Notes under the pieces: generated by a model | Told to the model about the DNA's origin: nothing | Databases searched by the model: none | What the model saw: only the letters and a program-made list of their open reading frames with translations | Shown here: piece after piece, positions 17,894-26,682 of the stretch | Layout of the letters: each line of letters starts with the position of its first letter | Position numbering within the stretch: the stretch's first letter is position 1 | Position numbers and translations under genes: made by a program | Assembly (NCBI RefSeq): GCF_007301515.1 | Contig: NZ_CP041666.1 | Span: forward strand, 372,001-436,000 | Direction: 5' to 3' | Source of the DNA: Radiobacillus deserti | Lineage (GTDB): Bacteria; Bacillota; Bacilli; Bacillales; Amphibacillaceae | Length of the DNA: 64,000 nt

Positions 17894-19234
17894 ATGTTGA
17901 AGAAATTTTTAATATTATTTTTGTTTTCGTTGATGTCTATAGCATTAATGGCTTGTGGTGGTGGAGATTCTGAAGAAACAACTGCTGATGAAACGACAGT
18001 AGTAGGCGATGACATCGAGAATGCTACCGAGTTAACGTTTTGGACCTTTGCTGGTCAACACGTAGATTTATTCGAGGATTCCGCGAAGCGTTGGAATGAA
18101 GAGAATCCTGATCGACCTATTAAACTAGTAGCGGAGGCTTATCCTTTTGATCAAATGCACAACAACCTCTTGCTATCTCTTCAATCTGGAGAAAGTGCTC
18201 CTGATATTGTAGATATTGAATTAGGTCGTTTTGCGAACTATTTGCAAGGGGAGCCTCAATTAGAACCTATGAATGAATATGTAGAGCCGATTCTAGATAA
18301 AGCTGTTTCATCACGTTTTGAAATCTATGCAAAAGACGGAAACTATTACGGCATCCCGACGCACGTAGGTTCCACTGTCATGTACTATAATACAGAGGTG
18401 ATGGATAAAGCTGGCGTTGACATTGATTCCATTAAGACGTGGGATGACTTTGTAGCAGCAGGTAAAAAAGTCGTGGAAAAGACGGATTCTGTTATGTGGA
18501 ATGTTGGTACAACGGACTGGTTGATGGACTACTGGCCAATGATTTCACAAAAAGGTACGGATATGTTTGATGAAAATGGAAAATTAATTGTGGATAGCCA
18601 AACGCATATTGATACACTGCAATTTTTAAGTGATGTAATTTATAAAGATAAGATTGCAGAATTGACGCCAGGTGGAATGAACCAATCAGAGGAGTTTTAT
18701 GGATATTTCAGTGAAGGAAAAGCTGCTTCTATTTTAGCACCTATTTGGTACATGGGAAGATTCCTTGACAATATGCCAGATCTAAAAGGTAAGATTGCGA
18801 TTCGTCCAATGCCTGCATGGGAAGAAGGAGGAAATCGTTCTGCTGGTATGGGTGGCACCGGTACGGTTGTTACAAATCAATCCGAGAATACGGATCTAGC
18901 TAAAGAGTTCCTTGCATATACGAAGCTTTCCGAGGAAGGAAGCAAGAAACTTTGGACTGTGCTTGGCTTTGACCCTCCACGTTGGGATACTTGGGAAAGT
19001 GAAGCGGTAAGAGAAGACAACAAGTATTATGATTATTTTGGAGACAATATTTTTGATGTACTGTTAGAAATCAAAGATGAAATTAACCCATTGAATGTAA
19101 CACAACATACACCGGATATTGTAACCGAATACAATACCAATGTAGCGGAAAGCGTATTAAGACAACAATCTATGACCCCTGAAGAGGCGCTGAAACAGGC
19201 TGCGGAGACAGTGAGATCTGAAATGGAGAAGTAA
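17894..19234 (+). CDS. araN: Arabino-oligosaccharide-binding lipoprotein
   Basis: Extracellular solute-binding protein (SBP family 1) tethered to the membrane. The signal peptide ends in the lipobox ALMAC near residue 19, followed by a GGG/acidic linker. The start at ATG 17894 has GGGGG five bases upstream and gives a clean signal peptide; the upstream in-frame TTG 17858 lies within a cre site. The ligand domain is about 430 residues. It is separated from its permeases araP and araQ by abfA, but the locus and length fit AraN, which binds alpha-1,5-arabino-oligosaccharides. No ATPase gene is nearby. Confidence 0.88.
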   Translation: MLKKFLILFLFSLMSIALMACGGGDSEETTADETTVVGDDIENATELTFWTFAGQHVDLFEDSAKRWNEENPDRPIKLVAEAYPFDQMHNNLLLSLQSGESAPDIVDIELGRFANYLQGEPQLEPMNEYVEPILDKAVSSRFEIYAKDGNYYGIPTHVGSTVMYYNTEVMDKAGVDIDSIKTWDDFVAAGKKVVEKTDSVMWNVGTTDWLMDYWPMISQKGTDMFDENGKLIVDSQTHIDTLQFLSDVIYKDKIAELTPGGMNQSEEFYGYFSEGKAASILAPIWYMGRFLDNMPDLKGKIAIRPMPAWEEGGNRSAGMGGTGTVVTNQSENTDLAKEFLAYTKLSEEGSKKLWTVLGFDPPRWDTWESEAVREDNKYYDYFGDNIFDVLLEIKDEINPLNVTQHTPDIVTEYNTNVAESVLRQQSMTPEEALKQAAETVRSEMEK

Positions 19235-19250
19235 GAGGGAAAGTATGGTT

Positions 19251-19287
19251 GAAATAGAAGCAGGTTGTGAAAGCTTGCTTCTATTTC
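19251..19287. other. Hairpin after araN
   Basis: Perfect 12-base stem GAAATAGAAGCA / TGCTTCTATTTC around 13 bases, without a T-run. Such hairpins after binding-protein genes often protect the 3' end and raise the amount of that transcript relative to downstream genes. Confidence 0.5.
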
Positions 19288-19325
19288 ATTATCTTGTGAA
19301 AATCCTTAAAATTTCGTAATTTATG

Positions 19326-19354
19326 TTGAAATTAAAAATGGCTGAAGTTATACT
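19326..19354 (+). promoter_or_regulatory. Promoter of the abfA-araPQ operon
   Basis: TTGAAA (19326) and TATACT (19349) with 17-base spacing, upstream of an AraR-like box and a perfect cre site. Confidence 0.65.
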
Positions 19355-19369
19355 TTAACTAACGAAAAG

Positions 19370-19383
19370 TTATACGTACAAAT
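19370..19383. promoter_or_regulatory. AraR operator upstream of abfA
   Basis: TTATACGTACAAAT, a match to the boxes before araD and araN, placed near the predicted transcription start. Confidence 0.6.
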
Positions 19384-19437
19384 TTTAATAATCGATACTT
19401 ATTTGGATAAGAAACAGAATAAATTTTTTGTACCTAT

Positions 19438-19453
19438 TTGAAAACGCATTCAA
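19438..19453. promoter_or_regulatory. Perfect cre site upstream of abfA
   Basis: TTGAAAACGCATTCAA satisfies every fixed position of WTGNAANCGNWWNCAW. CcpA roadblock repression of the hydrolase operon is inferred. Confidence 0.7.
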
Positions 19454-19506
19454 ATCATCTTAAAGGGATGAGAGGTTATGAACAGGAGAGAAAGGAGCAG
19501 GTGTAG

Positions 19507-21015
19507 GTGACACAACAGTTAAAAGCAACATTGACGGTGGATAAGAATAATAAAATCGGAAAAGTAAACGAGAGAATCTATGGATCGTTTATAGAGCACC
19601 TTGGAAGAGCTGTTTATGGTGGAATTTATGATCCAGAACACCCTGAAGCGGATGAACAGGGTTTTCGTAAAGATGTGATAAACCTTGTGAAAGAATTACA
19701 AGTGCCAATTGTACGTTATCCAGGTGGAAATATGGTTTCTGCATACAATTGGGAAGACGGAGTGGGTCCGAAAGAAAATCGTCCGAAAAGACTTGAATTA
19801 GCATGGCGCACGATAGAGACGAATGAAGTTGGTACGAACGAGTTCGTGGATTGGGCTAAAAAAGTGAATGCGGAAGTGATGATGGCTGTAAACCTTGGAA
19901 CAAGAGGGATTGATGCGGCTAGAAATTTAATTGAATATACGAATCATCCAGGTGGAACTTACTGGAGTGAACTTCGAAAGTCACATGGCTATGAACAACC
20001 TCATCATATTAAAACGTGGTGTCTCGGAAATGAAATGGATGGTCCTTGGCAAGTAGGACATAAAACCGCGTATGAATACGGAAGGATTGCGCAAGAAACA
20101 GGGAAAGCTATGAAACTGGTTGATCCGAGCATTGAGCTTGTTGCATGTGGGAGCTCGAATACAGGAATGCCAACCTTTCCAGAATATGAAGCTACCGTGC
20201 TAGACATTGCTTATGACCAAGTCGACTATATATCTCTCCACCAATATTATGGAAACAGAACAAATGACCCAGCTAATTACCTAGCTAAAAATATGGATAT
20301 GGACCACTTCATTCATACGGTAACTTCTACTTGTGACTACATCAAAGCAAAACATAGAAGCAAAAAAACAATTATGCTCAGCTTTGACGAATGGAATGTC
20401 TGGTACCATTCCAATGAAGCGGATAAAGAAATTGAACCATGGACCGTTGCACCTCCACAATTAGAAGATGTGTACAATTTTGAAGACGCATTACTGGTAG
20501 GAAGTATGTTAATTACATTATTAAACCACGCTGACCGTGTAAAGATGGCATGCATGGCCCAGCTTGTTAATGTAATTGCACCAATAATGACCGAAAATAA
20601 AGGTCGTTCCTGGAAGCAAACAATTTTCTATCCATATATGCATGCATCTGTTTTTGGAAGAGGTGTTGCTATTCACCCTATTCTTTCTTCCCCTAAGTAT
20701 GATAGTAAAGACTTTACGGATGTGCCATTTATCGATAGCGCTTCCGTATATAACGAGGAAACGGAAGAACTGACTATTTTTCTAGTAAACAAGCATTTAG
20801 AGGAAAGTATTACTCTTCAAGCAGATGTAAGAAGTTTTGAGGACTATAGTCTTGTAGAACACATCGTTTTAGAGAATGACGATTTAAAAGCAATAAACAC
20901 AGCGAACGAACAAAAAGTTGCTCCACATCATAATGGAGAGTCTACGCTACAGGACGGCGTATTGGATGCGAGGTTATCAAAAACGTCTTGGAATGTTATT
21001 CGCTTAAAAAAGTAA
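19507..21015 (+). CDS. abfA: Alpha-L-arabinofuranosidase, GH51
   Basis: Releases terminal L-arabinofuranose from imported arabino-oligosaccharides. The GH51 signatures are present: acid/base Glu in GNEMDGPWQVG near residue 175 and nucleophile Glu in SFDEWNVWYH near 295; the C-terminal beta-sandwich domain follows. Length 502 matches AbfA. No signal peptide, so cytoplasmic. GTG 19507 is used, nine bases after AAAGGAG. It is the first gene of the second transcription unit of the locus; a paralogue lies at 23637. Confidence 0.93.
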   Translation: MTQQLKATLTVDKNNKIGKVNERIYGSFIEHLGRAVYGGIYDPEHPEADEQGFRKDVINLVKELQVPIVRYPGGNMVSAYNWEDGVGPKENRPKRLELAWRTIETNEVGTNEFVDWAKKVNAEVMMAVNLGTRGIDAARNLIEYTNHPGGTYWSELRKSHGYEQPHHIKTWCLGNEMDGPWQVGHKTAYEYGRIAQETGKAMKLVDPSIELVACGSSNTGMPTFPEYEATVLDIAYDQVDYISLHQYYGNRTNDPANYLAKNMDMDHFIHTVTSTCDYIKAKHRSKKTIMLSFDEWNVWYHSNEADKEIEPWTVAPPQLEDVYNFEDALLVGSMLITLLNHADRVKMACMAQLVNVIAPIMTENKGRSWKQTIFYPYMHASVFGRGVAIHPILSSPKYDSKDFTDVPFIDSASVYNEETEELTIFLVNKHLEESITLQADVRSFEDYSLVEHIVLENDDLKAINTANEQKVAPHHNGESTLQDGVLDARLSKTSWNVIRLKK

Positions 21016-21079
21016 CGAATGATGGCTAAAACTAGAAACCATGATTTTTAAGATAATAGAAGGTCGAGGAGGAAAGAAT

Positions 21080-22048
21080 ATGGAACCTTTAACGAATCAT
21101 TCTCAAATCTCCAAAGAAAAACCAACATTTAGCTCCATGGAACCTAGAAAGAAACCAAATAAGGTATATAAATTTTTAAATTCAAAAAACGTTGTACCAT
21201 ATCTATTTGTAGCACCCTTTATCCTATCCTTTTTAGTATTAACCTTGTACCCAATGGTACAAGGAATCATTATGAGCTTCCAAAGCGTACTACCAGGACA
21301 AGTTAACTTTATCGGATTAGATAATTATGAACGGATTTTTAATCCAACTTTTTATAAAGCACTTTCGAACACCATTTGGTACGTAGTGTTTACGGTTTTA
21401 ATATTGACAATTGTTCCTATGATGTTAGCTATCTTCTTAAATTCTAAACTAGTTAAATTTAAAACACTGTTCCGCGCTTCCCTTTTCTTACCTGCTTTAA
21501 CATCAACGATTGTTGGTGGTATGATCTTTCGATTGATGTTTGGGGAACAAGACACGGCAGTAGCTAACCAAATCATTTCGTTTTTTGGTTTTGATGCCAT
21601 GAACTGGAGATTTACACCTTGGACTGCCATTTTCTTAATGGTCATTTTAGCATCTTGGAGATGGATTGGTGTAAATATTTTATATTTTCTTGCAGCCTTA
21701 CAGAATGTTCCAAATGAACTGTATGAAGCAGGGGATATAGACGGTGCTTCAGCCTGGCAGAAGCTTAAGTATATAACAATCCCGCAATTAAAACCGATTA
21801 TTATTTTTGTGAGTACGATTACCATTATTAATGGGTTTAGAATGTTTGAAGAAAGCTTTGTGTTCTGGGAAGCAGGATCCCCTGGAAACATAGGTTTATC
21901 TGTAGTCGGATATATTTATCAAGAAGGTATCAGGCAGAATGATATTGGATTCGGATCTGCAATCGGTGTCATATTGATGCTGATTATATTCCTAGTTAGT
22001 ATTATCTATTTAATAGCTACAGGTACCTTTAAAAGAGGTGAAAATTAA
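21080..22048 (+). CDS. araP: Arabino-oligosaccharide ABC transporter permease
   Basis: MalF-type permease with six membrane helices from about residue 33 and the EAA loop YEAGDIDGASAWQKLKYITIP near 210. The start is ATG 21080 with GAGGAGG upstream; the frame extends 13 codons before that without support. The stop codon overlaps the araQ ATG. It works with araN and araQ and needs an external MsmX-type ATPase, since none is encoded here. The symbol rests on family and context. Confidence 0.9.
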   Translation: MEPLTNHSQISKEKPTFSSMEPRKKPNKVYKFLNSKNVVPYLFVAPFILSFLVLTLYPMVQGIIMSFQSVLPGQVNFIGLDNYERIFNPTFYKALSNTIWYVVFTVLILTIVPMMLAIFLNSKLVKFKTLFRASLFLPALTSTIVGGMIFRLMFGEQDTAVANQIISFFGFDAMNWRFTPWTAIFLMVILASWRWIGVNILYFLAALQNVPNELYEAGDIDGASAWQKLKYITIPQLKPIIIFVSTITIINGFRMFEESFVFWEAGSPGNIGLSVVGYIYQEGIRQNDIGFGSAIGVILMLIIFLVSIIYLIATGTFKRGEN

Positions 22049-22890
22049 TGAAAGCCAAAAAGAATAAGAGATTATTAACTGTTTTAGCAACGTTAGGTGT
22101 AGGGATTATAACATTTATTACGATTTTTCCACTTATAAGTCTAGTTGTTTCATCCTTTAGACCTTCCTCGGATCTAATGAGAGATGGAATTAGCTTAAGT
22201 ATTGATTTTAGTGCAATGAATCTGGATAACTATACCTATATATTTACACAGGCTTCTGAGTATTGGGATTGGTATGGGAACAGTTTAATAATCTCTGCGA
22301 TAACCATTGTATTATCGTTGTTTTTCTCGTCAATGGTTGGATATGCATTAGCTGTTTATGATTTTAAAGGAAGAAATTTCTTTTTTATACTAGTTTTATT
22401 AATCATGATGGTTCCGTTTGAAATCTTAATGTTACCGCTTTATCAATTAATGATTGATGTTCAGCTCATCGATAGTTATTTTGGTGCGGTTCTTCCAATG
22501 ATAGTTGCACCTGTTGCAGTATTCTTCTTCCGACAGTTTGCGATCGGACTTCCACTGCAACTAATGGATGCAGCACGTATAGACGGAAGTACAGAATATG
22601 GGATCTTCTTTAAAATTATGCTTCCTTTAATGGCTCCGTCTTTAGCCGCTATGGCTATCTTACAAGGGTTGGGTAGCTGGAATAACTTTTTATGGCCATT
22701 ATTAGTGCTACGCTCCAATGATATGTTTACGTTACCGATTGGATTAGCAACTCTATTAACACCGTACGGAAACAATTATGATGTTTTGATAGCAGGTTCC
22801 GTCTTAACTATCATTCCAATCATCATTTTATTTATCTTCTTCCAGAAGTTCTTCATTGCAGGACTAACAACAGGTGGTGTGAAGGGCTAA
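22048..22890 (+). CDS. araQ: Arabino-oligosaccharide ABC transporter permease
   Basis: MalG-type permease with six membrane helices and the EAA loop DAARIDGSTEYGIFFKIMLP near residue 173. Its ATG overlaps the araP stop (ATGA), so the two are translationally coupled. Length 280 agrees with AraQ. It forms the transmembrane heterodimer with AraP that receives substrate from AraN. Confidence 0.92.
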   Translation: MKAKKNKRLLTVLATLGVGIITFITIFPLISLVVSSFRPSSDLMRDGISLSIDFSAMNLDNYTYIFTQASEYWDWYGNSLIISAITIVLSLFFSSMVGYALAVYDFKGRNFFFILVLLIMMVPFEILMLPLYQLMIDVQLIDSYFGAVLPMIVAPVAVFFFRQFAIGLPLQLMDAARIDGSTEYGIFFKIMLPLMAPSLAAMAILQGLGSWNNFLWPLLVLRSNDMFTLPIGLATLLTPYGNNYDVLIAGSVLTIIPIIILFIFFQKFFIAGLTTGGVKG

Positions 22891-22939
22891 GCAACATTTG
22901 GCAATAGCTCTTCAAAGTTATGTGAAGGTGGGAATAGGG

Positions 22940-23566
22940 ATGAACGCAAATGGATTTATTACATCGTTAGATCGAGTAGCAATATGGATAACGAGAATGG
23001 CGCTTTTAAACCTTTACTGGATTTTTTTCTGTCTGAGAGGCCTTGTCGTAGGAGGGGTTTTTCCTGCGACAGTAGGTTCACTCAGTGTAGTTAGAAAATG
23101 GTTAAAGGGAGAAAGGGATATTAACATTGGAGAAGTGATGAAAGAGAACTATAAGAAAGAGTTTCTCTCTTCCAACATATTGGGATGGATTATGTCGAGT
23201 GTTGGTTTTGTTCTATACATGAATTATCAAGTGTTAAAAACCTCAAATGATGTACATTTCATATTCCCATTCTTCTTTTTCATTACGGTTTTTTTCTATT
23301 TTCTTGTTTTAATTTGGTCCTTCCCACTGATGGCGCATTATCACGGTGGGGTTATTCAGCACGTGAAAAATGCACTTGTTATCGGTTTGACGAAGATACA
23401 TATATCTTCGGCTATATGTATCACTCTGTTTTCGGTCATGTATCTATCCCTTGAATACCCGACGATTATTCTGTTTTTCTTTTTTAGTATATCCTCCCTA
23501 ATCTGGTTCTGGCTTGCTTCGACTGTTTTTCATAAGATGGATCGTAAAACCGTTCGTGCAGCTTAG
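22940..23566 (+). CDS. YesL-like membrane protein (DUF624)
   Basis: A membrane protein of 208 residues with about five hydrophobic helices. The N-terminal pattern LNLYWIFFCLRGLVVGGVFPATVGSL is typical of the DUF624/YesL family, which recurs in plant-polysaccharide loci beside carbohydrate ABC transporters. Its function is not established. ATG 22940 has AAGGTGGG upstream; a TTG 14 codons earlier is in frame but lacks a ribosome binding site. It lies between araQ and the second abfA, so a role in uptake or assembly of the transporter is an inference from position only. Confidence 0.82.
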   Translation: MNANGFITSLDRVAIWITRMALLNLYWIFFCLRGLVVGGVFPATVGSLSVVRKWLKGERDINIGEVMKENYKKEFLSSNILGWIMSSVGFVLYMNYQVLKTSNDVHFIFPFFFFITVFFYFLVLIWSFPLMAHYHGGVIQHVKNALVIGLTKIHISSAICITLFSVMYLSLEYPTIILFFFFSISSLIWFWLASTVFHKMDRKTVRAA

Positions 23567-23636
23567 GGTCTTTTTGGTGTTCACATCAGAGTACGGGAGG
23601 GTTTAAAAGATTTCCAACCTAAAGAGGAGTGAAACA

Positions 23637-25118
23637 ATGAAAAAAAATCAGGTTATTATCAATGCAGATATTGAAAAAGGAACGATTAATAAAAATATAT
23701 ACGGTCATTTTGCAGAGCACTTAGGTAGAGGAATATATGAAGGGCTCTGGGTTGGAGAAGAATCTCCCATTCCAAATACTAATGGAATACGAAATGATGT
23801 GCTAGAGGCCTTGAAAAAATTAGATATCCCTGTTCTCCGTTGGCCAGGAGGATGCTTTGCGGACGAGTACCACTGGAAAGACGGAATCGGACCTAGAGAA
23901 AACCGTAAACGTATGGTAAACACTCACTGGGGAGGAGTTGTAGAAAACAACCATTTTGGTACACATGAATTTTTTATGCTATGTGAAATGCTTGGCGCTG
24001 AGCCGTATATCTCTGGCAATGTCGGAAGTGGTAGCGTACAAGAAATGTCTGAATGGGTTGAATATATGACCTTTGACGGAGAATCTCCAATGGCCAATTG
24101 GCGTAAGGAAAATGGGAAAGAAAAGCCGTGGAAACTGAAATATTTTGGTGTCGGAAACGAAAATTGGGGCTGTGGTGGTAATATGACGCCAGAATATTAT
24201 GCGGATTTATATCGTCGTTATCAGACCTACGTCCGAAACTACGGGGACAACAAAATTTACCGGATTGCAGGCGGTCCAAATGTAGATGACTATAACTGGA
24301 CAGAAGTTTTGATGAAAAAAGCAGCTAATCTCATGGATGGATTAAGTGTTCATTATTATGTACACCCAGGCGGTTTTGAAAACAAAGGGCAAGCTGTTGA
24401 CTTTTCAGAAGCAGAATGGGACGTAACCATGCAAAAAACGATGTATATGGATGAGCTCATTACGAGACATGGCACGATTATGGATAAGTATGACCCGGAT
24501 AAGCGGATTGGCATGATTGTGGACGAATGGGGTGCTTGGTATGATGTGGAGCCTGGTACGAATCCTGGATTCCTATACCAGCAAAATACAATAAGGGACG
24601 CTGTTGTGGCCGGAGCCCATTTTAATATTTTTCACCAGCACAATGATCGTGTTCAAATGGCTAACATTGCCCAAATGGTAAATGTCATTCAAGCCATGAT
24701 ATTAACGGAAAGTGACAAGATGATTCTTACACCAACCTATCATGTGTTTGAAATGTTTAAAGTTCATCAGGATGCACAAAGGGTATCGCTTCATTTAAAC
24801 ATAGACACAGTTAAAGAAAATGGTTATTCCTACCCACAAGTTACCGCATCTGCATCGAAAGCGAAAGATGGCACCCTAAATATTAGCTTATGTAATTTAG
24901 ATAAAGCCGTATCTACAACGTTAGATATCGATTTGAGAGGATTAGAGTTTTCTAACGTGACTGGAAGAATATTAACGTCGGGTGAAATGAATGCCAAAAA
25001 TACATTTGAAAATCCAGACCATGTTAAGCCTCAAGCATTCAAGGGGTTTGCCAGGGAAGGAAGTTCGTTAAAAGTAGAACTTCCTTCGAAATCGGTAGTC
25101 GTATTAACGGTTAGATAA
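23637..25118 (+). CDS. abfA2: Second alpha-L-arabinofuranosidase, GH51
   Basis: GH51 enzyme distinct from the one at 19507. The acid/base Glu lies in GVGNENWGCGG near residue 178 and the nucleophile in IVDEWGAWYD near 298. It is 493 residues and lacks a signal peptide. The two GH51 copies are clearly divergent, with different loops around the catalytic residues, so they probably differ in preferred substrate, for example linear 1,5-arabinan fragments versus side chains on arabinoxylan. AGAGGAG precedes the ATG. The symbol is a label for the second copy. Confidence 0.9.
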   Translation: MKKNQVIINADIEKGTINKNIYGHFAEHLGRGIYEGLWVGEESPIPNTNGIRNDVLEALKKLDIPVLRWPGGCFADEYHWKDGIGPRENRKRMVNTHWGGVVENNHFGTHEFFMLCEMLGAEPYISGNVGSGSVQEMSEWVEYMTFDGESPMANWRKENGKEKPWKLKYFGVGNENWGCGGNMTPEYYADLYRRYQTYVRNYGDNKIYRIAGGPNVDDYNWTEVLMKKAANLMDGLSVHYYVHPGGFENKGQAVDFSEAEWDVTMQKTMYMDELITRHGTIMDKYDPDKRIGMIVDEWGAWYDVEPGTNPGFLYQQNTIRDAVVAGAHFNIFHQHNDRVQMANIAQMVNVIQAMILTESDKMILTPTYHVFEMFKVHQDAQRVSLHLNIDTVKENGYSYPQVTASASKAKDGTLNISLCNLDKAVSTTLDIDLRGLEFSNVTGRILTSGEMNAKNTFENPDHVKPQAFKGFAREGSSLKVELPSKSVVVLTVR

Positions 25119-25169
25119 CTCGGATAGTCGTTCGTATCGTTAGATTTAAAATTATGAAGGAGGGGTTCC

Positions 25170-26333
25170 ATGTCGGTTAGAACAGATAATACTATTAACG
25201 TCATGACACATACAGGAGAGGCGGCACAATTGCCGAAGCAAATATCCTTTCAAATGGAGGATGGAAAACATGTCAACATGGATGTGGAGTGGGATCCGAT
25301 TCCTATAGAACAATATAGTAAGCCGGGTTCGTTTGAAGTGAATGGCAGAATAAAAGTCTTAGAGTATCCAAATCCACTAGTGGAACAACGGGCGGATCCC
25401 TATGTGTATAAGCATTCTGATGGATACTATTATTTCACAGGATCTTATCCGGAATATGACCGCATTGTTTTGAGAAGATCCCAAACAATTTCCGGACTGA
25501 AGCAGGCACCAGAAACTACGGTGTGGGAAAAACACGAGCAGGGAATTATGTCGGAGCACATTTGGGCACCGGAACTGCATTATATTAATGGAAAATGGTA
25601 TATCCATTTTGCGGCAGGAGATAGAGATGATGTATGGGCGATTCGACCATATGTACTGGAATGCGATGCGGAAAATCCACTAGAAGGCGAATGGGTAGAA
25701 AAAGGACAAATCAATACAGATTTTCAGAGCTTTTCTTTAGATGCAACCACATTTGAACATGATGATCGAAGATACCTAGTATGGGCGCAAAAGGTGGATC
25801 ATGATACTATTTCTAATTTGTACATTGCAGAAATGGAAAATCCTTGGACCATTAAACCAAAGCAAGTTTTATTATCCACACCAGACTTAGAATGGGAACA
25901 GCATGGCTTTTACGTGAATGAAGGACCAGCAGTAATCAAAAGAAACGGGAACATATTCATCGCATATTCTGCAAGTGCTACAGACCATCGGTATGCGATG
26001 GGCTTGTTAACTGCCAGTCAAACTAGTAATCTATTAGACCCTAACTCATGGGTTAAATTAAAGGAACCGGTGTTTGTTACGTGTGAGGAAACAAGTGAGT
26101 ATGGTCCTGGACATAACAGTTTTACGGTAGCAGAAGATGATCAAACAGATGTAATCGTTTATCATGCTCGTCCATATAAAGACATTGTTGGAAATTCCCT
26201 ATATGATCATAATCGTCATGCCCGGGTGCAACAGTTATTTTGGGATACGGATGGCAAGCCTTATTTCGGGTATCCAGGAATGACACGAGATTTAAAAAAC
26301 AAAGAAGTTACTGCAACCGTAACAGTGAAATAA
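25170..26333 (+). CDS. Intracellular GH43 glycosidase with N-terminal Ig-like segment
   Basis: Residues 1-55 look like a bacterial Ig-like (Big_4-type) domain: QISFQMEDGKHVNMDVEWD, then SKPGSFEVNGRI. The five-bladed GH43 domain follows. Its catalytic base is in RADPYVYKHSDGYYYFTGS near residue 72, the pKa modulator in SFSLDATTF and the acid Glu in VNEGPAVIK near 253. There is no signal peptide, so it acts on imported oligosaccharides, probably as an arabinofuranosidase or exo-arabinanase; xylosidase activity cannot be excluded. GAAGGAGGGG precedes the ATG. Confidence 0.85.
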   Translation: MSVRTDNTINVMTHTGEAAQLPKQISFQMEDGKHVNMDVEWDPIPIEQYSKPGSFEVNGRIKVLEYPNPLVEQRADPYVYKHSDGYYYFTGSYPEYDRIVLRRSQTISGLKQAPETTVWEKHEQGIMSEHIWAPELHYINGKWYIHFAAGDRDDVWAIRPYVLECDAENPLEGEWVEKGQINTDFQSFSLDATTFEHDDRRYLVWAQKVDHDTISNLYIAEMENPWTIKPKQVLLSTPDLEWEQHGFYVNEGPAVIKRNGNIFIAYSASATDHRYAMGLLTASQTSNLLDPNSWVKLKEPVFVTCEETSEYGPGHNSFTVAEDDQTDVIVYHARPYKDIVGNSLYDHNRHARVQQLFWDTDGKPYFGYPGMTRDLKNKEVTATVTVK

Positions 26334-26356
26334 ATGCTGGATAGGGATGGAGACTC

Positions 26357-26605
26357 ATGAGCTGTAAAGGATGTTCGCAATCTGTATTCGTTTCAAATGA
26401 ATATATTCAAAAACAGGTAGAGGAACAACTTGAGCTAGAAACAAACATTGTGGATGATAAGGTGTATGAAAAGAGACTCACTCAATGCAAGGAATGTCCA
26501 TCTCTTTTGTACGATACAACCTGTGCGCACTGTGGCTGTTTCGTTCTATTTAGAGCTAAATTAGCTTATAAAACTTGTCCTTACCCAGCAGGCGCAAAAT
26601 GGTAA
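26357..26605 (+). CDS. Small cysteine-rich protein, DUF6171-like
   Basis: An 82-residue protein with several paired cysteines: CKGC at the N-terminus, CKECPSLLYDTTCAHCGCF in the middle and a final CPYP. The spacing suggests one zinc site or iron-sulphur cluster. The sequence fits the DUF6171 family, whose function is unknown. It closes the arabinan operon, 23 bases after the GH43 gene, and is followed by a terminator. Confidence 0.7.
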   Translation: MSCKGCSQSVFVSNEYIQKQVEEQLELETNIVDDKVYEKRLTQCKECPSLLYDTTCAHCGCFVLFRAKLAYKTCPYPAGAKW

Positions 26606-26612
26606 ATAAGGT

Positions 26613-26662
26613 AGCTCGTAAGCTTTGCCTCGAATAAAGAGGGTGCTTACGGGCTTTCTTTC
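26613..26662 (+). terminator. Terminator closing the arabinan operon
   Basis: AGCTCGTAAGC / GCTTACGGGCT stem with one G-U pair, then a T-rich run. It separates the sugar locus from egsA, although read-through is possible because no strong promoter is seen before egsA. Confidence 0.8.
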
Positions 26663-26682
26663 TATGAAGTAGGAGGGATTAT

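Noticed and set aside
19479..19511. Ten-residue ORF MNRRERSRCR before abfA as a leader peptide
   Set aside because: It overlaps the abfA ribosome binding site and start in another frame and no attenuator structure follows.
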